NCBI RefSeq assembly: GCF_005844455.1
Contig: NZ_SPGF01000013.1
Location: 1-42,494, forward strand
DNA: 42,494 nt
Reading direction: 5' to 3'
Origin: Streptococcus mitis
Lineage (GTDB): Bacteria; Bacillota; Bacilli; Lactobacillales; Streptococcaceae
How positions within the stretch are numbered: the first letter of the stretch is position 1; every line of letters begins with the position of its first letter. The translations under genes were made by a program, and so were the position numbers. This document shows positions 28,583 to 35,169 of the stretch, piece after piece. The notes beneath the pieces are model-generated. The model made no database searches, was not told the origin of the DNA, and saw nothing but the letters and a program-made list of their open reading frames with translations.

Positions 28583-28840
28583 ATGGATCCGAAAAAAATT
28601 GCTCGTATCAACGAGCTAGCTAAAAAGAAAAAAGCAGAAGGCTTGACACCAGAAGAAAAAGTGGAACAAGCCAAACTACGTGAGGAGTACATCGAAGGGT
28701 ACCGTCGCGCTGTTCGTCACCATATTGAAGGAATTAAAATCGTGGACGAAGAAGGAAACGATGTTACACCAGAAAAACTACGCCAAGTACAACGTGAAAA
28801 AGGGTTACACGGCCGTAGTCTCGATGATCCAAATTCATAA
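28583..28840 (+). CDS. DUF896 (UPF0291/YnzC-like) small protein
   Basis: An 85-aa, highly charged, helical protein. [20 protein letters not shown] followed by [17 protein letters not shown] is the DUF896 signature (a helical hairpin with conserved LT..E...Q..LR..Y). The function is unknown; B. subtilis homologues include LexA-regulated small proteins. GGAGAAG lies close to ATG. It is 41 bp after glyS and is probably co-transcribed. Confidence 0.85.
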   Translation: MDPKKIARINELAKKKKAEGLTPEEKVEQAKLREEYIEGYRRAVRHHIEGIKIVDEEGNDVTPEKLRQVQREKGLHGRSLDDPNS

Positions 28841-28970
28841 TAAGTATTCTTTCTTTTAACAAAGATAGGTGAAATAATAATCAAAAGACTATCATACATA
28901 AATGAGCTGCACCTCAAAAGTTAGAGCTAGAAAATCAGCTCTTTGTCAACTGTAGTGGGTTGAAGAAAAG

Positions 28971-30277
28971 CTAAGATCGAGAAAGGACAAATTTCGTCCT
29001 TTCTTTTTTGATATTTAGGGCGATAAAAATTCGTTTTTTGAAGTTTTCAAAGTTCCGAAAACCAAATGCATTGCGCTTGATAAGTTTGATGAGATTATTA
29101 GTGGCTTCCAATTTTGCGTTGGAATAGGGTAGTTGAAGGGCGTTGACGATTTTCTCTTTATCCTTGAGGAAGGTTTTAAAGACAGTCTGAAAAAGAGGAT
29201 GAACCAGCTTAAGCTTGTCCTTAATGAGTCCGAAAAATTTGTCTGGTTCCTTATTCTGAAAGTGAAAAAGCAAGAGCTGATAGATATTATAGTGGTGTCT
29301 CAAGTCTTCTGAATAGCTCAAAAGCTTGTCTAGAATCTCTTTGTTGGTTAGATGCATACGAAAAGTAGGACGATAAAATCGCTTATCGCTCAGTTTACGA
29401 GTATCCTGCTGTATAAGCTTCCAGTAGCGTTTGATGGCCTTGTATTCATGGGATTTTCGATCGAATTGATTCATGATTTGAACACGGACACGACTCATAG
29501 CACGGCTAAGATGTTGAACAATGTGAAAACAATCTAGAACGATTTTAGCACATGGGAGTGAAACAGTCTGGGAGACTGTTTCAGCCTGAGCCTAGAATTT
29601 CGAAAGCGAAGCTGTTTAGCTAAGGCATAGTAAGGACTAAACATATCCATCGTAATGATTTTCACCTGACAGCGAACGGCTCTATCATATTTAAGAAAGT
29701 GATTTTGGATGATAGCTTGTGTTCTCCCCTCAAGAACAGTGATGATATTGAGATTGTCAAAATCTTGCGCAATGAAACTCATCTTTCCCTTAGTGAAGGC
29801 ATACTCATCCCAAGACATAATCTCGGGAAGACGAGAAATATCATGTTTAAAACGGAAGTCATTGAGCTTTCGAATGACGGTTGAAGTTGAAATGGCAAGC
29901 TGGCGGGCAATGTCGGTCATAGAAGCCTTCTCAATCAGCTTCTGAGCAATCTTTTGGTTGATCATACGAGGGCTTTGATGATTCTTCTTGACGAGAGAAG
30001 TCTCAGCGACCATCATTTTCGAGCACTGATAGCACTTGAAACGTCGCTTTTTAAGGAGAATTCTAGTAGGCATACCAGTTTTTTCAAGGTAAGGAATTTT
30101 CGACGGTTTTTGGAAGTCATATTTCTTCATTTGACTTCCACACTCAGGACAAGATGGAGCGTAGTAGTCCAGTTTAGCGATGATTTCCTTGTGTGTATCC
30201 CTATTAATGACATCCATAATTTGGATATTTGGGCCTTTAATGTCTAGTAATTTTGTGATAAAATGTAATTGTTCCAT
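28971..30277 (-). pseudogene. IS1167-type (ISL3 family) transposase, disrupted
   Basis: The N-terminal part from MEQLHFITKLLDIKGPNIQI (ATG at 30277) has the ISL3 zinc-finger region (CPECGSQMKKYD, CYQCSKM), a helix-turn-helix (MTDIARQLAISTSTVIRKL) and the start of the DDE domain (SWDEYAFTKGK, ITMDMFSPYYALAKQL). The frame then breaks at about 29610. The C-terminal half resumes at AKIVLDCFHIVQHLSRAMSR and continues to 28971. About 50 bp of extra sequence with a perfect palindrome sits at the break. The IS ends (GGCTCTTTGTCAACTG at 28937) are partly preserved on the left only. Confidence 0.85.
29559..29583. repeat. 25-bp palindrome inserted in the IS1167 transposase
   Basis: TGAAACAGTCT-ggg-AGACTGTTTCA is perfect over 11 bp per arm. 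It lies inside a stretch of about 50 bp (roughly 29551-29610) that is not part of the transposase reading frame. Confidence 0.65.
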
Positions 30278-30380
30278 ATGATTCTTTCTAATGATGGTTT
30301 GGTCACTTTTCATTATAGGTCTTATGGGACTTTTTTCTACAACAGACTTCCTGCGAAACAAAATATGGTACAATAATTCT

Positions 30381-30653
30381 ATGAATTATGAAGCAAGCAA
30401 ACAATTAACTGATGTACGATTTAAGCGCCTTGCTGGTGTTCAGCGCACTACTTTTGAAGAGATGTTAGCTGTGTTAAAAACAGCTTATCAACATAAACAC
30501 GCAAAAGGTGGACGAACCCCTAAGTTAAGCTTAGAAGATCTCCTCATGGCTACTCTTCAATACATGCGAGAATACCGTACTTATGAACAAATTGCGGCTG
30601 ATTTTGGCATTCACGAAAGCAACTTAATCCGTCGGATTTCGCAGGGAGTCTAA
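30381..30653 (+). pseudogene. IS1381-type (IS5 family) transposase, N-terminal fragment
   Basis: The 90-codon frame starts MNYEASKQLTDVRFKRLAGV and has the helix-turn-helix region of the IS1381 first ORF (LSLEDLLMATLQYMREYRTYEQIAADFGIHES), then stops shortly after NLIRRI. The catalytic part is missing. Its own promoter-like TGG-TACAAT box lies just upstream. Directly downstream at 30661-30710 the two IS ends (GGCTCCATAATAT and ATATTATAGAGCC) are only 50 bp apart. Confidence 0.8.
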
Positions 30654-30660
30654 CAAAATA

Positions 30661-30710
30661 GGCTCCATAATATCCATAGGGTATTTACCCACTACAAATA
30701 TTATAGAGCC
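30661..30710. repeat. Fused IS1381-like terminal inverted repeats
   Basis: GGCTCCATAATAT (30661-30673) and ATATTATAGAGCC (30698-30710) form an inverted pair with one mismatch. An inner GGGTATTTACCC lies between them. It is either a deletion product of IS1381 or a minimal derivative of it. Beyond it, 30733-30816 holds a plus-strand extended -10 (TGC TATACT, 30783-30792 region) that now points into the antisense of the IS110 gene. Confidence 0.55.
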
Positions 30711-30816
30711 AGAAAATCTAACTTTTGAGGTGTTTTTATTTGAAAAAAAACAGTAAAAAAGCGCAAAAAATCACTTCCTGTGCTATACTGTAATTGAAAT
30801 TTTTTTAGTTTGGACG

Positions 30817-31984
30817 TTAGAACTGTTTCCTCAGTCCTAGCGCCTTTTCTTTTTGATAAGTCTGCTTGGTGGAGAGTAGTTTATAAATGATTCTGAGAAT
30901 CTTATGAGCACAAGCAATAATCGCCTTCATCTTGCTTCCTCTTTGGGAAATTCGATTGTAAAAAGAAGAAAAAGCTGGATCCTTAGAATGTGCTACAATT
31001 AATCCCGACATGGTCAGAGACTGTTTGATATAGCGATTTCCTTGCGTAATGTGTGAGGATTTTTTAATGCCAGCACTTTCATAAGACCCTGGACAGAGTC
31101 CAGCCCATGATGCTAAGTGTGCATCGGATGGAAAAGCTGTAACAGTTGGTCCAATCTCAGCTAGAATAGTGGCAGCACAGTTTTCATTCACACCAGGAAT
31201 GGTTTGAAGTATCCTATTTTCCTCAGGGAAACTCCTTTTCGATGTAGCGTTGAATCTCATCGGTCAATTTTTCAATGAGTTCCTGATACATCTGATATTC
31301 CTCTAAGCTCTGGTCTAAGAGGAAGCGGTCTTCTAGTGACAACTTTCCTTCCATCGCTTCAACAAGTTCTTCTGGACTTGCTTTCACTCGCTTTTGGATA
31401 CAAGGGATAACAGATTCTACATTAATGGTTTCTCCGTTAATAAATAATTTTAAAAGTGATCGCCCTGTCTTAGAAAAAATATCAGAAAGATAACTTGTTA
31501 GCTTGATATTGGCCCGTTGTAAGAGATTGTGAATTTCATTTTTGACTTGAGTTTGACGCTGCTTGTAAGAACGCATGCGACGTGTCAGTAAACGAAGCTG
31601 TACCACTTCAGGTGCTGGAATATAGGAAGGTTCAATTAGTCCGCAACGTCCGAGTTGAGCAATCCATTCGGCATCTTTCATATCTGTTTTTCGACCAGGC
31701 ACATTCTTGATATGTTGAGGATTGGCAAGTACCAAGACGAGATTAGAATCTGAAAAGATATTAAAGAGAGGGAGCCAATATTGCCCAGTACTTTCAAAAA
31801 AGACATGTATGACATGGTTTTCCACCAACCAATCTAAGGCATTGTGAAGAGCTACAGTAGTTGTCCCAAATTTCTTCTGAATTTTCTTTGGCTTATTGGT
31901 ATCTAGTGGACCATCTAGAATACAACAAACAATGGATTTTTGGTGGACATCAATACCACAACACGTTTCAATCATGACTTCCAT
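30817..31984 (-). pseudogene. IS110-family transposase with a frameshift
   Basis: The first part (31984-31223) has the RuvC-like DEDD domain: CCGIDVHQKSIVCCILD, HVFFESTGQYW, and GRKTDMKDAEWIAQL. The second part (from about 31235 to 30817) is the Tnp_IS116 domain: ILQTIPGVNENCAATILAEIG, LASWAGLCPGSYESAGIKK and GNRYIKQSLTMSGL with the catalytic Ser region. One extra C in the run TTTCCC (31226-31231, minus strand) ends the first frame early. Removing it restores a single product of about 388 aa, the normal size. A RUP also separates the start codon from its ribosome site. The element is probably dead. Confidence 0.85.
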
Positions 31985-31986
31985 TA

Positions 31987-32093
31987 TATAGTAGATTGAA
32001 ACAAGATGTGAACAAATCGATTAGGAAAGTCAAATTAATTTCTAGAAATATTTTAACAGCCATAACGTACTATTCTAGACTCAATCTACTATA
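31987..32093. repeat. RUP element, full length, upstream of the IS110 transposase start
   Basis: TATAGTAGATTGAA...ACTCAATCTACTATA, exactly 107 bp. On the minus strand an AGGAGG ribosome site lies just beyond the RUP (about 32098-32103) and ATG (31984) lies just inside. The RUP appears to have split the ribosome site from the transposase start. Confidence 0.9.
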
Positions 32094-32337
32094 AAAACCT
32101 CCTGTTAACTATTTGAACAATAGAACAAGAGGCTACTAGTAAGATATTTTCATGCTCAAGGCATATTCGAGTTATCTCATGACTCTTGTTCATCCAGTTT
32201 TTTTAACAGGCTAGGAAAAGCCCTATTAAACACCACGGATTGGTATTGTTCATCTTCATTATAAGCTAAACTTCTTTTTCTGTCATGAGTTAGCAGGCTC
32301 TGCCTGCTTAGAGTTTTTTATGAACTTGGTTTGCTTT
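32094..32337. other. Non-coding region: candidate IS110 left end / bridge-RNA region, plus a terminator
   Basis: No open frame is supported here. On the minus strand this is the sequence directly upstream of the IS110 gene, where IS110 elements carry their left end and the bridge RNA that guides target choice. I cannot locate the RNA or the element end from one copy. Separately, AGCAGGC-tct-GCCTGCT (32292-32308) followed by TAGAGTTTTTT makes a plus-strand intrinsic terminator near the 3' end of the facing DUF1980 gene. Confidence 0.4.
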
Positions 32338-33153
32338 TTAAAACACTCGATACACATAGGGATTTTCTGGTTTATCAACCTTGGTAAAGCTGTCGATTTC
32401 TAAGGTTGGGAGATTTTGTTTGAGTTCTTTATGGTAGTGATTGACCAGTTTTCCTTTGGCTGTAATCCAGGTGTTATTTTCATACTGTCGGGTATTTCCC
32501 TTGGTCAGCAATCCATACACACCCGAATCTGCGATACAGTGAATAATACCAAAGCGGAATAGAAATTGACTATTGGCATGACTGGGGTCGTTATAGACAA
32601 AGCCTGTGAACTGGACTGTCTTACCCTCAAACTCATCTGGATAGTCGTAGATAGCCTCCATGACTTCCATATAGTTTTCATTAGTGATCTGAATACTATC
32701 TTGGGACAAGTATTTATCCGCCGCAGTTCGCATTTCCTTTTCATAAGCTGATTTTGAAAAATAAGAACTGGTATCTGGTTTCAAATATTGGCTTGTCGTC
32801 CCTTCACTTGTCTGAATGGCTTGATCCGTGCCTTCTGATAGGGGGAAATGATAGCCTTTGGCAGAAACGGTCTGAGAATCCAAGCTAACAGTTGGAAAAG
32901 TTAAACCGACGACAAGTGGAATGGTCAGAAGAGCAAGACTCGTCACCTTGGCCAATCGACTGTTCAGATGACTGTGGGTTTTGACTTGCTTCATCCAGAT
33001 ATACAATTGAACGACTGCCAATATAAAGGAAAGCACCATGGAAATATAGGCCAGATAGGAATAGTGCATGTTGATGTACTGGTTTAATTTGCCCGACAGA
33101 TGGAGATAAATGGTCAGTTCAAAATAGCCAGCTAAAACTAAAAATCGAATCAT
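32338..33153 (-). CDS. TIGR03943/DUF1980 family protein (YcgQ-like)
   Basis: A 271-aa protein with three hydrophobic segments in the first 90 residues (about 5-20, 30-52 and 70-88) and then an extracytoplasmic or soluble domain. The C-terminal half has the conserved EGKTVQFTGFVYNDP and FGIIHCIADSGVYGLL (CxxD pattern) of the YcgQ family. YcgQ-type genes are found beside DUF318/YraQ-type permeases. The biochemical role is unknown; some family members are in zinc-responsive operons. Its start overlaps the end of the permease gene by 4 bases, so the two are translationally coupled. Confidence 0.82.
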   Translation of the reverse strand: MIRFLVLAGYFELTIYLHLSGKLNQYINMHYSYLAYISMVLSFILAVVQLYIWMKQVKTHSHLNSRLAKVTSLALLTIPLVVGLTFPTVSLDSQTVSAKGYHFPLSEGTDQAIQTSEGTTSQYLKPDTSSYFSKSAYEKEMRTAADKYLSQDSIQITNENYMEVMEAIYDYPDEFEGKTVQFTGFVYNDPSHANSQFLFRFGIIHCIADSGVYGLLTKGNTRQYENNTWITAKGKLVNHYHKELKQNLPTLEIDSFTKVDKPENPYVYRVF

Positions 33154-34055
33154 AGTATGACTCCAATCAAGAGAGAATAGACTAAAACGACCAGAGTTAC
33201 AATCGTAATGAAGTGACTGATGAATCGTGCTTTCAAGTAATTTTTCATCATGAGAATATTTTTAATATCCAGCATTGGGCCAATAATAAGAAAGGCCAGA
33301 ACTGGTGCCAAACCGAAACTCGAGAGAAGAGAAGCGCCGATAAAGGCATCCGCCTCACTACAAAGTGAAAGAAGAAAGGCCAAAAGCATCAAGAGCAGGA
33401 TGGCAAAAAGAGGGGTCGCACTGATAGAAGTCAAAATACGTGTCGGAACGTAGACCTGTATTATAGAGGCAAAGAGACAGCCAAATACCAAGTAACGTCC
33501 CGTATCAAAAAATTCATCAATTGCTTGCACAAAGACCTGAAAAACCTTTTTTGCTGGGCTTAAGTGCGAAAAATCGTGCTCATGACAGGCAAAACGATTT
33601 TCTTTTTGAATCGGTTCTTGCCAGAAAAATCCTAAAAAAATCCCTAGAATTACAGCCACAACGATGGACCCCAGAGCTCGTAACAGGGCGATGTGAAAGG
33701 AATTGCCAAAGGCAGAATAGGTTGCAAAAAGAACAATGGGATTGATAACAGGTGCTGTCACAAGAAAGGGAACAGCCGTGTAACTGGGAACCTTCTTTTC
33801 CAGAAAACGATTAATAATGGGGACGATTCCACATTCACAAGAGGGAAAAAGTATCCCAACGAAGGTGCCAAAAAAGATTCTCCCCCATCGATTTCGAGGG
33901 AGAAAATGATAAACTTTGTCAGGTGTGATATAAACCTCAATCAGCCCTGATACAATGCTTCCTATCAGCACGAAGGGGAGAGCTTCAATGATAATGGAGA
34001 GAAAAATGGCTCCAGTCTGAAGCACACTAGATGGGAGTTGTTGGAAAGCAGTCAT
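33150..34055 (-). CDS. DUF318/YraQ-type permease (YcgR-like)
   Basis: A 301-aa protein with about eight membrane segments. The repeat-type signature FPSCECGIVPI lies near residue 70, VTAPVINPIV near 98, and a second half has SLCSEADAFIGASLL and GPMLDIKNILMM. These Cys/Asp/Glu motifs inside the membrane suggest handling of a metal or other thiophilic solute, but no substrate is established. The ATG directly follows the stop codon of the 43-aa gene, and the gene overlaps the DUF1980 gene downstream. The three form one operon. Confidence 0.85.
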   Translation of the reverse strand: MTAFQQLPSSVLQTGAIFLSIIIEALPFVLIGSIVSGLIEVYITPDKVYHFLPRNRWGRIFFGTFVGILFPSCECGIVPIINRFLEKKVPSYTAVPFLVTAPVINPIVLFATYSAFGNSFHIALLRALGSIVVAVILGIFLGFFWQEPIQKENRFACHEHDFSHLSPAKKVFQVFVQAIDEFFDTGRYLVFGCLFASIIQVYVPTRILTSISATPLFAILLLMLLAFLLSLCSEADAFIGASLLSSFGLAPVLAFLIIGPMLDIKNILMMKNYLKARFISHFITIVTLVVLVYSLLIGVIL

Positions 34056-34187
34056 CTAGTTTTTCTTTTCTGCTTTGGCTTTTTTCTCTTTGTCATCAGG
34101 GAAAGTGACTTGCTTCAAATCAGGGAGTTTAGCAAACTCTTCAAACATCTTGTCCAAGTCGTCTCGTTTTGTAAATTTTATAGCCAT
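34056..34187 (-). CDS. 43-aa conserved-looking small protein heading the permease operon
   Basis: The short frame runs MAIKFTKRDDLDKMFEEFAK...KEKKAKAEKKN. It has a GAGGT ribosome site 7 nt before ATG and its stop TAG is followed directly by the ATG of the permease. A TATAAT -10 lies upstream on the minus strand at about 34220. The product is charged, soluble and Lys-rich at the end. The tight coupling and good ribosome site argue it is real. Function unknown. Confidence 0.7.
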   Translation of the reverse strand: MAIKFTKRDDLDKMFEEFAKLPDLKQVTFPDDKEKKAKAEKKN

Positions 34188-34342
34188 AGGGATACCTCGA
34201 TTCTAAATTCTACCTCTATTATACTATTATTTTGAGGAAAAGGGAAAAGTTAAAATTGAGTATCTAACGAATAATAGAGCTTGATATATCCTAATATACA
34301 CTATGATTGTGATATAATAGTTGTGGAATAACGGAGGAAATG

Positions 34343-34723
34343 ATGGAACATGAAAAGATCAGTCAGGTGACCGACGAAGTAAAAGAAATTTTTAATATTG
34401 TTCTTGAAGCTAGTGATATCAAGGTTAACAAAGAAGGTTTAAGAAGCCATATGTTGAAACGGCATCATAATGATGTGATTCATCATATCGAAGATCTGGA
34501 ACTTATACTAAGTAATCCAGATTTCGTTGGGGTCAATCCACGAGAGAAAGATGCTAGTTTTGAATATGTTAAAAGATTTGATGATAATGTTCTTGTTGCC
34601 ATCAAGTTACATAAGAGTGGCGATTTCTTTTATGTTCCGACCATGTATCGCTTGCAAGATTTCAAGTTACAAAGTCGTATTAAGTCTGGTAGATTGAGAA
34701 AGCTTGACAAAAAAAGTAGATAG
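34343..34723 (+). CDS. PBECR-family nuclease-like protein
   Basis: A 126-aa protein. After a helical N-terminus it has HMLKRHHNDVIHHIED, ILSNPDFVGVNPRE, SFEYVKRFDDNVLVAIKL and YVPTMYRLQDFKLQSRIKSGRL. This order matches the phage Barnase-EndoU-ColicinE5/D-RelE-like (PBECR) nuclease fold, with the KRH pair as likely catalytic residues. That is recognition by pattern, not by search. GGAGG gives better spacing to the ATG at 34343 than to the overlapping ATG at 34340. No antitoxin-like partner is next to it. The promoter of the downstream RNA lies in its last codons. Confidence 0.6.
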   Translation: MEHEKISQVTDEVKEIFNIVLEASDIKVNKEGLRSHMLKRHHNDVIHHIEDLELILSNPDFVGVNPREKDASFEYVKRFDDNVLVAIKLHKSGDFFYVPTMYRLQDFKLQSRIKSGRLRKLDKKSR

Positions 34724-34732
34724 TGTTAGAAT
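34704..34732 (+). promoter_or_regulatory. Promoter of the structured RNA
   Basis: -35 TTGACA (34704-34709), 17-bp spacer, -10 TAGAAT (34727-34732) preceded by an extended TGT. The -35 is a perfect consensus and overlaps the end of the preceding gene. Start expected near 34739. Confidence 0.75.
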
Positions 34733-34738
34733 AACATT

Positions 34739-34865
34739 AACGAAAGGCATTTGAGGGCAGAAAGGTTCCTGCCGCACCTGGAAAAAGGTATCTGAGATGC
34801 TGGGTACACCGACCAGCCAAGTGTCCGTTATTTCAAAGGAGGGGCTTAAATGCTCCTTTTTTATT
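34739..34865 (+). ncRNA. Structured small RNA or riboswitch-like leader of unknown class
   Basis: About 127 nt between a consensus promoter and an intrinsic terminator, with no ORF. Stems: GGCAG / CTGCC (34756-34774), ACCT / AGGT (34777-34790), GCTGG / CCAGC (34799-34817), and a possible closing helix pairing TAACG near the start with CGTTA at 34826-34830. The terminator is AAAGGAG / CTCCTTT (34835-34859) followed by T residues. I compared it from memory with T-box, TPP, FMN, purine, preQ1, THF, ZTP, 6S, SRP and RNase P RNAs and saw no match. No intact gene follows, so it may be a trans-acting sRNA, or a leader whose gene was lost. Confidence 0.6.
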
Positions 34866-34890
34866 TAAAATTTCAAAATAGATTACACCC

Positions 34891-34918
34891 ACCGCAGGCT
34901 CAGACTTGCGGTTTTTTT
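34891..34918 (+). terminator. Second terminator after the RNA
   Basis: ACCGCA / TGCGGT stem (34891-34912) followed by TTTTTTT. It lies 26 bp after the first terminator. Confidence 0.75.
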
Positions 34919-34961
34919 ATTTCGCCTTTTTTATTTCGATAAAAATTTAAAAAGTCAATGT

Positions 34962-35093
34962 GTTATTCCAGGTCAGGAACATCTCCCAGAACTGGCTATT
35001 ATGCCAGATCCATTAAATACTTTTGATGTCATGGGGTGGTTAAAAAAGGAAGCAATGCTCTCTAAGTACAAGTTATTGCACTATAGAATATAA
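34962..35093 (+). pseudogene. Possible 3' remnant of a lost gene
   Basis: An open frame without start or ribosome site ends at 35093. It reads VIPGQEHLPELAIMPDP, then LNTFDVMGWLKKEAML and SKYKLLHYRI. The composition is protein-like, but I do not recognise the family. It follows the structured RNA and its terminators, so it could be what is left of a gene once controlled by that RNA. Chance cannot be excluded. Confidence 0.3.
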
Positions 35094-35153
35094 AACTATT
35101 CCCCACATATTGTTTTTAAATACTGTAAGAGCTAATTTGAAACGTTTAGCTTG

Positions 35154-35169
35154 TGGTATAATAGATTTA
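35154..35169 (+). promoter_or_regulatory. Extended -10 promoter of tex, predicted leaderless
   Basis: TG at 35154-35155, TATAAT at 35157-35162. The start seven bases after the last T is 35169, the A of the tex ATG. Confidence 0.55.

Larger units (their letters stand above)
28910..30732. mobile_element. Composite IS graveyard bounded by 16-bp inverted repeats
   Basis: CACCTCAAAAGTTAGA (28910-28925) and its exact reverse complement (30717-30732) bracket two unrelated IS relics placed head to head. They are IS1167 on the minus strand (about 28938-30342) and an IS1381 N-terminal fragment on the plus strand. The outer repeats look like ends of an IS3-family (IS150-type) element, but no IS3 transposase remains between them. 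The same end motif is part of the hairpin at 11866-11937. Confidence 0.6.

Noticed and set aside
34962..35093. Intact gene controlled by the structured RNA
   Set aside because: There is no start codon with a ribosome site and two terminators lie in front. I list it only as a possible remnant.
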